Shown: positions 53,690 through 64,000 of the stretch, one piece after another
Layout: each line of letters begins with the position of its first letter
How positions within the stretch are numbered: position 1 is the first letter of the stretch
DNA from: Theristus sp. LFF4_11
Lineage: Eukaryota > Nematoda > Chromadorea > Monhysterida > Xyalidae
Direction: 5' to 3'
Length of the DNA: 64,000 nucleotides
Assembly: GCA_030248135.1 (NCBI GenBank)
Contig: JASANC010003586.1
Coordinates: forward strand, 21,044-85,043
Translations under genes and position numbers: made by a program
The notes under the pieces: model-generated
The model's database searches: none
What the model was told of the DNA's origin: nothing
What the model saw: the letters and a program-made list of their open reading frames with translations, nothing else

Positions 53690-55780
53690 AGACTAGACTT
53701 CAAGGATAACGGTAGCTCTCCAATGGGTCTCGACACGATTTTTTAAAAACGTCCCTGATTGCCAGCAAAAGCTACTCTATTGGTGGACACCGTTCATATG
53801 ATTGCAACAAACCGTGAAGCTTCATAAGTCACGGAATGGGAATGAGAGAATGTGAAATCCGAAATCCAATAAGACAAAACTCAGCCCACTTGCACCAATT
53901 CAGGCTGACGTATGTTCAATTGTAGCTCTCTAATTGCGACCTGAAGAGTTGCAGCCCGCTCATTGCGGCCCGTTCGATTGCGGCCCGGAGAATTTGGGCT
54001 CGGACAATTCCGGCCTGGCGAATGTTTCACGAGCAACAGCAAATCACCTGTACCGTTTTTCGTGATTTTCGATGAATCCAAAATTAAACAAATCACGGCA
54101 AAACAGTTTTTTCAAAAACTCACGTTTCCGTAGAGCCTTTATGTAAAAGGCTTGGCTTAGGAGACCTACAACAACTTTGCTTAGGTTTGCGATTAGATTT
54201 GGCTGAAGTTTATTTTCTTTTTTGCAATTATTTTAAAATCTGCGATTGCGTTAGTTGATTGTGGAATGCGAAAAAAGGCAATCCTCCCAACTCCCAGCAG
54301 TTTATTAGTCGTTCTAGGGAAAATTCGTCGGCCGGAATCGTCCGGACCAGAAATATTCGAGCGGGAATCGCCCGGGCCAGAAATATTCGGGTCGGAATCG
54401 AACGGGGCGCAATTCTTCGGGCCAGAGGCCGCAATCATACCAAGAAAAACGGGCAAAGAAGAAGAAACCAGTAAAGAGCGTGAAGTTAACTTTAATTAAC
54501 GCCCTATATATTTTGTGACTTTATGTAGGCCAACCGCAACAAACAGTCTTATGTTTGAAGTTCGGGCACACGGGTTACGGTAGCGGTAGTTTTGGGTCTA
54601 GACACGAAGTTGCTGAAAACTACTTTGTTTCTTGCGAATAACAGTTGAAACCATTTAGAAACATGCCGCATTATCACAGAACGTCAAAAATCGGATTTTA
54701 AGGAGTACGGTAACTCTGCTGTGGGTCTCGACACAATTTTTTAAAAACGTTCTTTTATTGCCAAGAACAGTTACTAGAATAGTGGATACCGTTCACATGA
54801 TTGCATGAAACAGTCATATGTCTGAAGTAAGGTCCCACGGGTTACGGTAGCTGTAGTTCGGTCTTGACACGAAGTTGCTGAAAACTACTTTGTTTATTGT
54901 GAATAACAGTTGTTTCTTGCAATCATATTGTGAACGGTGTTCATCAATTCAGTATTTTCCTGGTAATAAAAGGCAGTTTTAAAAAATCGCGTCGAGACCC
55001 ACACAGCAGCATCGTGTCAAGACCCAAAACTACCGCTACCGTAACCCGTGTGCCCGAACTTCCGCGTGCCTCCGTGTTCCGTGGTTTTGTTAAAGGTGCG
55101 CAGCGTGTTGTGTGCATGTAAAATATGGGTCACTTTAGCTGCGTGCAGCCTCCGTGTGGTGTCCGTGGTTTTGTTAAGCGTGCAGCCTCCGTGTTCCGTG
55201 TTGCCTCCGTGGTTTTGTTAAAGGCCGATGGTCCATCAGATACAGTCGAACTCTAAATTATAGGGAATCAGCTAACTGGTTGGTGATCACATGATGCATG
55301 GTTTCTGTGCAGGCATTACTGTGGTGACGCGGAGTTTTGTTTATGTGCATCACGATCACCAACCAATCAGCTGATTCCCCATACGTATTTTAGAGTTCGA
55401 CTGTGTGTGCAGTACCAGTCAGATACAGACACAGAGCAATGCTGGAATGAGTTGACCATGCCACAGCAATTTGTTTGTTTGTTTGAAATAATAAGCCTAT
55501 ATTCAGCCTTTAACAACTGGAAAGCGCTATCAGACGCCACTTTTCATTTTTGGGCCGCTATCGGTTGCTGCGGTTCGGCCAATTAGACACATTCAGTAGT
55601 CATGAAAACAAAAAAATGGCATGGGATTCTTATGCTAGCGTTTGTACAGCTGATGCAACACATGCGCAATACACAGCACACACGCGCGCAGGGTTCCAAA
55701 CTTTTGGCCGCCACTGTACATAACATTTTTTTGTGTACAACAAATTTGTGTATGACCTATTTTTTCAAGTCACTGTTACT
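53690..55780 (+). repeat. Repeat block G, left copy
   Basis: A composite repeat. It has semi-tandem units of about 290 bp around CACGGGTTACGGTAGCGGTA, GACACGAAGTTGCTGAAAAC and GTGGATACCGTTCACATGAT (53700-54920), then GCGTGCCTCCGTGTTCCGTG, a complete repeat H (55243-55403) and a unique-looking end. The part from about 54190 recurs inverted at 58480-60110 and again, degraded, at 60110-61320. Confidence 0.8.
55243..55403 (+). mobile_element. Repeat H, best-preserved copy
   Basis: CAGTCGAACTCTAAATTATA to TATTTTAGAGTTCGACTG with TA at the left flank. Inverted subterminal GGTTGGTGATCAC / GATCACCAACC. An inverted copy is at about 58861-59015, and a degraded one at 60908-61040. Confidence 0.85.
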
Positions 55781-55786
55781 TAGGTC

Positions 55787-56180
55787 CATCTAGGGGGGGG
55801 GTGGGGGGGGGGGGGGGTCTAGCAAATTTCGAGAGGGGGGTGTGGATGGTCCAGTGTCAGGTTTTGGGGGTGGGTGTCGCGTGCCCCCCCCCCCCACCCC
55901 CCCACGCGGAGGTCTCGGGTGCTCTGGGGGGGGGTGTACCCCCCCACCCCCCCCTCGTCTTCGGTACTGCCCTATGCACACCCCCCACCCCACCCATGAG
56001 ATTTTTTCGCTTAAATTTTGAAGGAAAAACGTTAAATTTTGCTGCAAAATCTTTGAAATTACAATGAAGAATGTCAAGTTATCATATATTTATCTTATAT
56101 TATAGACTTTAAAGACAAAAAATCATGATTTTTGAGCAAAAATTCATGATTTTTGGGTGGTCCGAGAAAATTTTTGGGGG
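55787..56180 (+). repeat. Poly-G/poly-C repeat F, copy 1
   Basis: Begins TAGGTCCATCTAGGGGG, continues with TCTAGCAAATTTCGAGAGG, TGGATGGTCCAGTGTCAGG, GAGGTCTCGGGTGCTCTGGG and CTCGTCTTCGGTACTGCC, each separated by G or C homopolymers, then an AT-rich part ending AAATCATGATTTTTG. A second copy starts at 56197. Inverted copies are at 57894-58470 and in 61330-64000. Open frames here are artefacts of homopolymers. Confidence 0.8.
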
Positions 56181-56483
56181 GTGTCACTGTTACTTAGGTC
56201 CATCTAGGGGGGGGGGGTGGGGGGGTGTCTAGCAAATTTCGAGGGGGGGGGGTGTGGAGTGGATGGTCCAGTGTCAGGTTTTGGGGGGTGGGTGTCGCGT
56301 GACCCCCGCCCCCACCCCCCCACGCGGAGGTCTCGGGTGCACTGGGGGGGGTGCCCCCCCCCACCCCCCCCCTCGTCTTCGGTACTGCCCCCCATGGGAC
56401 CCCATGGGGGGGGGGTCCCACGTGACCATAGGTTGGACCCCCCCTCACTTTTTGGTCGGCACCCCCCCCCCCCCACGGCACCA

Positions 56484-57690
56484 TAGTTGTTCTAGGGGGG
56501 GGCCTGGGGGGGGGCGGGCCCCCCCCAAAAAATTTTCGAATCTATCTCTATCAAACAGGTTTTTTCGGCTCAGCTATTATCTATCCAAAAAAATTTCTCA
56601 GCTAGCTATCCATCTGAAAATTTTTGTCTTCGAAGACATAAAATGAGTCAATTTTTGACCAAAATTGACTATTTTTGCTCGTAATTCTTGAAAATTTCGC
56701 TAATTTTAAGTAAAATACGCGTTTATACTTGATTTTTAACGTATTTTTAGCATTATTTTGCTGTTTTTATAGCTTTTTAGCGTTTTAGCTATCTATCTAT
56801 CAAATTTCAAAATTTTGACCGGCCCCCCCAAAGTCACATGGCCCCCCCCCGCGTAGGGTTGTTAAAAAAAACAAAAATCGTCATTTTTGTTTTTTTTTTT
56901 AAATTTTTTTTTTTTTAAAATTTCAAAAATCAAAGTTGTGCTAAATCAATCAGGGAGTCCGAAGAACCACATATGATATGCAAGCGCCTCCCGAATGGCA
57001 CCCGTATGGCGGAACTTTGCAGATTTTGTTTTGGTGACCTCAATTACCCCTTTTCCAAACCGTCACCATGCCTCTTCTTGTGTTTTGACCTCCAAAACGT
57101 CACTAATTGTCCCCAGCTAAGCTAATGCTGAAGTGAAGACAAACATACCGCCTTGAAATTCGATCAATTCTTCTGATGGTTTCGCGACGACACGACACGA
57201 AGCAGCAACCAGACAACGTAGCGCTTGCAAACGGTGCAGCGAGCACAATCGGACGCTCTGCGAGGCTGATCGTTACCTTATCTGCATCGGAAATGGTAGG
57301 CTAAGCTTTGGGACGCTCAAAAACTTCATCGCATATGTTGTCGAAGCCTAAAATCAGTCGGTAAAACGGTCCAAAATCGACTGCTAAAGGTTTTACGAGG
57401 TATAATCAAAGAAAATTTTTGTTGAACTTTCGAAAAATTGTGCCAAAATTGAGGTTTTCAGAGCATATTAGAGGAAAATTTTTCGAATTTTTTTTTTTGA
57501 AAAAAAAAATTGGCATTTTTGTTTTTTTTAATCACTTTTTTTTTTTTTTTTTAAATTCATTTTTGTTTAACAACCCTACCCCCGCGGCCCCCCCCAAAAT
57601 TTTCCAGCTATCTATCTATCTGGAAAATTTGCTCCAGCTATCTATATCGGCCCCCCCCCCCAACCCCCCGGCTCTGGAACCAACTATGCA
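56484..57690 (+). mobile_element. Element E copy 2 with nested repeat A
   Basis: CATAGTTGTTCTAGGGG to CTCTGGAACCAACTATG. It is split by repeat A (56854-57578), whose flanks CCCCGCG are the same on both sides. Mirror image of 62110-63310. Confidence 0.85.
56854..57578 (-). mobile_element. Repeat A copy 3 (reverse), nested in E
   Basis: TAGGGTTG to CAACCCTA ends with CCCCGCG on either side. Reverse orientation relative to copies 1, 2 and 4. Confidence 0.88.
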
Positions 57691-57725
57691 CCCACCATAT
57701 TCCCTCTCCGCCTCAGGCCCCCTTC

Positions 57726-57893
57726 GAAAAAAAAATTTTTATTTTTTTTTTCGTTTTTTTTTTTTTAAATTTGGATTTTTTTTTAAACTTCAAAAAAAAA
57801 ATTTGAAAAATTTTTCTTCTACTTTGCTCTGAAAATTCGATTTATGGCATAATTTTTGAAAGTTCAAACCAAATTTTCTTCCCAACCAGTACC
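57726..57893 (-). repeat. Repeat C fragment, reverse
   Basis: A/T homopolymers, then TCTACTTTGCTCTGAAAATT and ATGGCATAATTTTTGAAAG, the inverse of the right part of repeat C. Mirror of 61905-62095. Confidence 0.75.
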
Positions 57894-58470
57894 GTAGGGG
57901 GGGGGTGGGGGGGTACCCCCCCCCTTCAGAGCACCCGAGACCGTCGGGTGGGGGGGGGGGGGCCCGTGCCACCCACCCCCCAAAACCAGGCACCCCCCCC
58001 CCCCACATCGTACCCCCCCGAAAATTTGGCCGACCCCCCCCACCCCCCCCCCCCACGAAATTTGTCTGGCGGACACCCCCCCCCCCCCAAAATTTTCTGC
58101 ACCACCCAAAAATCAGCAATTTTTTTCGAAAATCATGATTTTTTGTCTTCACCAAGTCCATAATATAAGATAAAATATATGAGTAACTTGACCATCTTCA
58201 TTGAAAATTTCAAAGATTTTGCAGCAAAATTTAACGTTTTTTCCTTCAAAATTTAAAGCGAAAAAATCTCATGGGTGGGGTGGGGTAGCGCATAGGGCAG
58301 TACCGAAGACGAGGGGGGTGGGGGGGTACACCCCCCAGAACACCCGAGACCTCGCAAGGGGGTGGGCACGCGACACTCCACCTTCCCCAAAACCTGGCAC
58401 TTGGACCATCCACACACCCCTCTCGAAATTTGCGCAGACACCCCCCCCACCCCCCTAGATGGACCTAACA
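57894..58470 (-). repeat. Poly-G/poly-C repeat F, inverted copy
   Basis: GAGCACCCGAGACC, AAAACCTGGCAC...GGACCATCC, and a final CTAGATGGACCTA, the inverse complement of the F start at 55787. The mirror-image sequence starts at about 61328. Confidence 0.75.
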
Positions 58471-58479
58471 AGTAAAGGT

Positions 58480-60110
58480 GAAAAACTCGAAAAACAGGGT
58501 CATACACAAATTTGTTGTACACAAAAATGTTATGTACAGTGGCGGCTACAAAAGTTTGGAACCCTGCGCGCGTGTGTGTGCTGTGTATTGCGCATGTGTT
58601 GCATCAGCTGAAGTGCAACCGTCAGCATAAGAATCACATGTCATTTTTGTTTTCTGACTACTGAATGTGTCTAATTGACGAAACTGCAGCAACCAAGATA
58701 GCGGTCAAAAAATGAAAAGTGGCGTCTGATAGCGTTTTCCAGTTGTTAAAGGCTGAATATAGGCCTATTATTTCAAATCGACTAAACAACGTGCTGTTGC
58801 ATGGTCAGCACTCATTCCAGCATTGCTCTGTGTCTGTATTCAGTGGTACTGCAATTAACACAGTCGAACTCTAAAATACGTATGGGAATCAATGACGGAT
58901 GGTTTGGTGATCGTGATGCATAAACAAAACTCCGCGTCACCACAGTAATGCCTGCACAGAAACCATGCATCATGTGATCACCAACCAGTTAGCTGATTCC
59001 CTATAATTTGGGTTCGAAGCGTAATCTGATGAACCATCGGCCTTCAACAAACCACTAAGGCAACACGGAACACGGAAGCTGCGTATCATCTCCCAGTTTC
59101 ACCTGGGCTTTGCGCAGCTAAGTGACCATATTTTACATGCACAACACGCTGCGCACCTTTAACAAAACCACGGAACGGAGGCACGCGGAAGTTCAGGCAC
59201 GGTTACGGTAAGCGGTGGATTTTGGATGTGACACGATGCTGCTGTGTGGGTCTCGACGCGATTTTTTAAAACTGCCTTTTATTACCAGGAAAATACTGAA
59301 TTGATGAACACCGTTCACAATATGATTACAAGAAACAACTGTTATTCACAATAAGCAAAGTAGTTTTCAGCAACTTCGTGTCGAGACAATTACAACTGCA
59401 ATAGCCAGTAGGTTCTGCTGAACTCATGACTGTTTCATGCAATCATGTGAACGGTATCCACTATTCTAGTAACTGTTCTTGGCAATAAAAGAACGTTTTC
59501 AAAAATTGTGTCGAGACCCACAACGGGATTGTACTCCTTGAAATCAATTTTGACGTTCTGTGATAATGCGGCATGTTTCTAAATGTATTTTTAAACTCAT
59601 TATTCGCAAGAAACAAAGTAGTTTTCAGCAACCTGGTAGCGTCTGGGCCGAAACTACCGCTACCGTAACCCGTGTGCCGAACTTCAAACATAAGACTGTT
59701 TGTTGCGGTTGGCCTACATAAAAGTCACAAAATATCTGGGCGGTGTTGATGGAATTAACTTCACGCTCTTTACTGGTTTCTTCTTCTTTGCCCGTTTTTC
59801 TTGATATGATTACGACCTCCGGCGAAGAATTGCGCCCGTTCGATTCCGACCCGAATATTTCTGGCCGGGCGATTCCCGCTCGAATATTTCTGGTCAGTTG
59901 ATTTTCAGCCGACGAATTTTCCCTAAGACGACTAAATAAACCTTGGGAGTTGAAGTTACCTTTTTCGCATTCACAATCAAGCTAACGCAATCATAAGATT
60001 TTAAAATGATGCCAAAGAAAATAAACTTCAATAAATCTAATCCCTTGACCTAATAAAGTTATTGTGAGTCCTCCTAAATGACCTTTATAAAGGCCAGCCA
60101 TTCTATTAAC
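58480..60110 (-). repeat. Repeat block G, inverted copy
   Basis: Inverse of 54190-55780: GGCGGCTACAAAAGTTTGGA at the start, repeat H at about 58861-59015, then GCACGCGGAAGTTCAGGCAC, TGTGAACGGTATCCACTATT and AAAATAAACTTC. Similarity to the left copy is high at first and drops steadily after about 59700. Confidence 0.8.
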
Positions 60111-61320
60111 TGCTAGATTACATTAGTGGCCAGTGTTCATTTCTTTTTTCTGGTAAAATCTGCGATTAGTTGATGATAGGCTCGAAAAAAACAATCTCAA
60201 CTCAACGTGAGAAGGACATTTATCTGACAAGAAACCAGCAAGTGATTCAACATTGCGCCTATATATTTTGTGACATATAGGCTTGCTGCTGGCTAAATGA
60301 ATGTATATTTGAAGTTCAGGCACACGGAGACTGACTGCTTAATGAGTCTAGACACGAAGTTGCTGAAAACTACTTTGTTTCTTCTTTAATTGGTATTTAA
60401 GCATGCTGCGAACGTCAAAAATCAGCGTTTAAGTACAGTAACTCTGCTATTAGTGCTCAATTTTAAAAGGCATTCTTTCTTGCAAGTATTTTTAAGTAGT
60501 GGTCTGCATATTTTTCGGCAGTGTCATCATCGAAGTAGATCCCACGGGTTACGGTAGCTGTAGTTTAATTGACGCAGTTGCTTTCCTTTTATTTCTTGTG
60601 GTATGTGAACCATTTCTTGCAATCATGTGAACGGTGACATATTCAGTATTTCCTGGTAATAAAGGCAGTTTTGCCGTCATCATTTTTGTGGCTATGTGTC
60701 AAACATCTTCCGCTACGTAACCCATTGACGAACTCCGCGTGCCGTGGTTTTGTTAAAGGTGCGCAGCGTGATATGTGCATGTAAATATGGGTCACTTTAA
60801 CAACGTGCAACCCCTCCGTGTGGTGTCCGTGGTTTGGTAAGCGTGCAGCCTCCGTGTTCCGTGTTGCACTCCGTGAGTTTGGAGTAAAGGCCGATGGTCC
60901 ATCAGATACAGTCGAACTCTAGATTATAGGGAATCAGCTAATGAGTTTGGTGATCACATGATGTACATGGTTTCTGTACATAGACATTGTGACTTGCAAT
61001 TTCCATGTGCATCACATTAGTCACAGCAATTCCCATACACAGAGTTCTTTAAATTTACAGACACAGAGCAATGCTGGAATGAGTTGTTTTTTGTTTGTTT
61101 GAATAATGACTATATTCAACCTTTAACAACTGGAAAGCACTTATCAGACGCCACTTTTGAATGACTTAATTAGACACATTCAGTGTCATGAAAACAAAAA
61201 ATGTATGGGATAGCATTTGTACAGCTGATGCAACATGCACAATACACACACACGCACAGAACAAACTTTGGTATATATACACACGTACTTTTTGTGTACA
61301 ATTTTAAAATTTGTCACTGT
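60110..61320 (+). repeat. Repeat block G, degraded direct copy
   Basis: Follows the order of 54220-55780 but is about 300 bp shorter, with dozens of small deletions and substitutions. Landmarks: AAAATCTGCGATT, CACGGGTTACGGTAGCTGTA, GATGGTCCATCAGATACAG, and the start of repeat H. Far more diverged than any other copy. Confidence 0.7.
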
Positions 61321-61327
61321 TGCCAGG

Positions 61328-64000
61328 TCCATCTAGAAGTGAGAAGTGTCTAGCAAATTTCGAGAGGGGGTGTGGATGGTCCAGTGTACTTTGGGGGTGG
61401 GTGTCGCGTGACCCCCCCCCCCCCCCACGCGGAGGTCTCAGGTGCTCTGGGGGGGGGTGTACCCCCCCCACCCCCCCCCCCTCGTCTTCGGTACTGCCCT
61501 ATACACCCCCCCACCCCCCCATGAAATTTTTTTCGCTCAAATTTGAAAGGAAAAACGCTAAATTTTGCTGCAAAATCTTTGAAATTACAATGAAGATGGT
61601 CAAGTTATCATATATTCAGCTTATATTATGGACTTTATAGACAAAAAATCATGATTTTCGAAAAAAAATTTAGGGTGTGCAGAAAATTTTGGGGGGGGGG
61701 GGGGGTGTCCGCCAGACAAAATTTCATGGGGGGGGTGGGGGGGTGTCGGCCAAATTTTCGAGGGGGGGGGGGGGTACGATGGGGGGGGGGTGCCCGGTTT
61801 GAGGGGGGGGGTGGCACGGTGCCCCCCCACCCCCCCCCACCCGACGGTCTCGGGTGCTCTGGGGGGGGGTGTACCCCCCCACCCCCCCCCCCCCCGCCCA
61901 CGGTACTGGTTGGGAAGAAAATTTGGTTTGAACTTTCAAAAAATTATCCGCCATAAATCGAATTTTCAGAGCAAAGTAGAAGAAAAATTTTCAAATTTTT
62001 TTTTTTAAGTTTGAAAAAAAATCCAAATTTAAAAAAAAAAAAAACGAAAAAAAAAATAAAAAAAAATTTTTTTTCAAAGCCCCGAACCCTAGGGGGGTAT
62101 GGTGCCGTGCATAGTTGTTCCAGAGCCGAGGGGTTGGGGGGGGGGGGGGCGATATAGATAGCTGGAGCAAATTTTCGAGATAGATAGATAGCTGGAAAAT
62201 TTTGGGGGGGCCGCGGGGGTAGGGTTGTTAAACAAAAATGAAAATTAAAAAAAAAAAAAAGTGATTAAAAAAACAAAAATGCCGATTTTTTTTTTAAAAA
62301 AAAAATTCGAAAAATTTTCCTCTAATATGCTCTGAAAACCTCAATTTTGGCACAATTTTTCGAAAGTTCAACAAAAATTTTCTTTGATTATACCTCGTAA
62401 AACCTTTAGCAGTCGATTTTGGACCGTTTTACCGACTGATTTTAGGCTTCGACAACATATGCGATGAAGTTTTTGAGCGTCCCAAAGCTTAGCCTACCAT
62501 TTCCGATGCAGATAAGGTAACGATCAGCCTCGCAGAGCGTCCGATTGTGCTCGCTGCACCGTTTGCAAGCGCTACGTTGTCTGGTTGCTGCTTCGTGTCG
62601 TGTCGTCGCGAAACCATCAGAAGAATTGATCGAATTTCAAGGCGGTATGTTTGTCTTCACTTCAGCATTAGCTTAGCTGGGGACAATTAGTGACGTTTTG
62701 GAGGTCAAAACACAAGAAGAGGCATGGTGACGGTTTGGAAAAGGGGTAATTGAGGTCACCAAAACAAAATCTGCAAAGTTCCGCCATACGGGTGCCATTC
62801 GGGAGGCGCTTGCATATCATATGTGGTTCTTCGGACTCCCTGATTGATTTAGCACAACTTTGATTTTTGAAATTTTAAAAAAAAAAAAAATTTAAAAAAA
62901 AAAAACAAAAATGACGATTTTTGTTTTTTTTAACAACCCTACGCGGGGGGGGCCATGTGACTTTGGGGGGGGGCCGGTCAAAATTTTGAAATTTGATAGA
63001 TAGATAGCTAAAACGCTTTAAAGCTATAAAAACAGCAAAATAATGCTAAAAATACGTTAAAAATCAAGTATAAACGCGTATTTTACTTAAAATTAGCGAA
63101 ATTTTCAAGAATTACGAGCAAAAATAGTCAATTTTGGTCAAAAATTGACTCATTTTATGTCTTCGAAGACAAAAATTTTCAGATGGATAGCTAGCTGAGA
63201 AATTTTTTTGGATAGATAATAGCTGAGCCGAAAAAACCTGTTTGATAGAGATAGATTCGAAAATTTTTTGGGGGGGGCCGGCCCCCCCCCCGCCCCCCCC
63301 CAGAAAAACAAAGGTGCCGTGGGGGGGGGGGGGTGCCGACCAAAAAGTGCGGGGGGGTTCCAACCTATGGTAACGTGGGACCCCCCCCCCCCATGGGAGT
63401 CCCATGGGGGGCAGTACCGAAGACGAGGGGGGGGGGGGTGGGGGGGTACACCCCCCCCAGAGCACCCGAGACCTCCGCGGGGGGGGGTGGGGGCGGGGGT
63501 CCCGCGACACCCACCCCCAAAACCTGACACTGGACCATCCACTCCACCCCCCCCCCTCGAAATTTGCTAGACACCCCCCCCCCCCCCCCCTAGATGGACC
63601 TAAGTAACAGTGACACCCCCCAAAAATTTTCTCGGACCGCACCCAAAAATCATGAATTTTTGCTCAAAAATCATGATTTTTGTCTTTAAAGTCTATAATA
63701 TAAGATAAATATATGATAACTTGACATTCTTCATTGTAATTTCAAAGATTTTGCAGCAAAATTGTGATTTTTTTCCTTCAAAATTTAAGCGAAAAATCTC
63801 ATGGGTGGGGTGGGGGTGTGCATGGGGAGCAGACACCGAAGACGAGGGGGGTGGGGGGGTACACCCCCCCCAAGCGCGAGACCTCCGCGTGGGGGAGTGG
63901 GAAGTCACGCGACACCACCCCAAAACCTGACACTGGACCATCCACACCCCCTCTCGAAATTTGCTAGACACCCCCCCCCCCACCCCCCTAGATGGACCTA
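61328..64000 (-). repeat. Inverted copy of the 55787-58470 block
   Basis: Contains, in mirror order, F (61328-61905), a repeat C fragment (61905-62095), E with nested A (62110-63310) and F in tandem to the last base, which reads TAGATGGACCTA. Nested insertion points are the same as in the left block, so the duplication happened after the nesting. Confidence 0.85.
62220..62941 (+). mobile_element. Repeat A copy 4, nested in inverted E
   Basis: TAGGGTTGTTAAAC to AACAACCCTA between CCGCGGGGG and CGCGGGGGG. Mirror image of copy 3. Confidence 0.88.

Noticed and set aside
54266..54499. Glu/Arg/Gly-rich ORFs with repeated GPEIFE words
   Set aside because: Produced by a short tandem repeat (AATATTCG.GCGGGAATCG.CCGGGCC) within block G, and present in other frames and on the opposite strand too.
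55801..58522. Many overlapping Gly/Pro/Trp-rich ORFs on both strands (also 61311-63983 and 33390-33656)
   Set aside because: They follow poly-G/poly-C homopolymers of repeats E and F, exist in mirror-image copies and several frames at once, and have no domain. Homopolymer length errors would also shift them. Translational noise of repeats. The one real coding piece near 33394-33527 belongs to U2.

Overview
This is nuclear DNA from an animal. Every recognisable gene is split by spliceosomal introns (GT...AG, mostly 100-2000 bp), and the encoded proteins are eukaryotic housekeeping or ciliary factors: RTRAF/hCLE, adenylate kinase 6, mitochondrial ribosomal protein mL53, ribulose-5-phosphate 3-epimerase, CFAP20 and CDC14, plus two secreted CAP-domain proteins. 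RTRAF together with CFAP20 points to a ciliated metazoan. I cannot name the lineage. All exon boundaries were worked out by eye from splice signals, reading-frame phase and remembered family sequences. For AK6, RPE, mL53, CFAP20 and CDC14 the phases close exactly over the whole chain.

Layout. At 1-2.2 kb lie repeats and a possible exon broken by a 738 bp hAT-like MITE. From 2.2 to 12.5 kb, four genes lie head to tail on the plus strand: RTRAF, AK6, MRPL53 and RPE, with 420-610 bp between them. From 13 to 47.3 kb every gene is on the minus strand. From right to left, in the direction of transcription, these are CDC14 (14 exons, 39.7-47.3 kb), the last exon of an unrecognised membrane protein (36.4 kb), an unrecognised single-pass protein (31.2-35.1 kb), a second one (28.5-30.1 kb), CFAP20 (24.0-27.7 kb) and two CAP genes in tandem (20.5-22.8 and 13.0-18.5 kb). 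RPE and the last CAP gene converge, with 567 bp between their stop codons.

From 47.3 kb to the end I see no host gene. This part is layered mobile elements: a 1550 bp near-perfect hairpin (47.7-49.2 kb), a related 2448 bp foldback element carrying an ORF of up to 168 codons (51.2-53.6 kb), and then a very large inverted duplication centred near 60 kb that runs to the window edge.

The introns are packed with short non-autonomous DNA transposons. Several show clean 8-bp target-site duplications with TAGGG/CATAG ends (hAT-like), others TA- or TTA-flanked ends (Tc1/mariner-like, PIF/Harbinger-like). The long poly-G/poly-C tracts belong to these elements and produce many spurious Gly/Pro-rich ORFs. 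I see no rRNA, tRNA or CRISPR. The most informative observations are a triplicated, in-frame 3' splice site in CFAP20, a premature stop in an otherwise well-formed exon of a neighbour gene, the two foldback elements, and the giant palindrome, which may be partly an assembly artefact.
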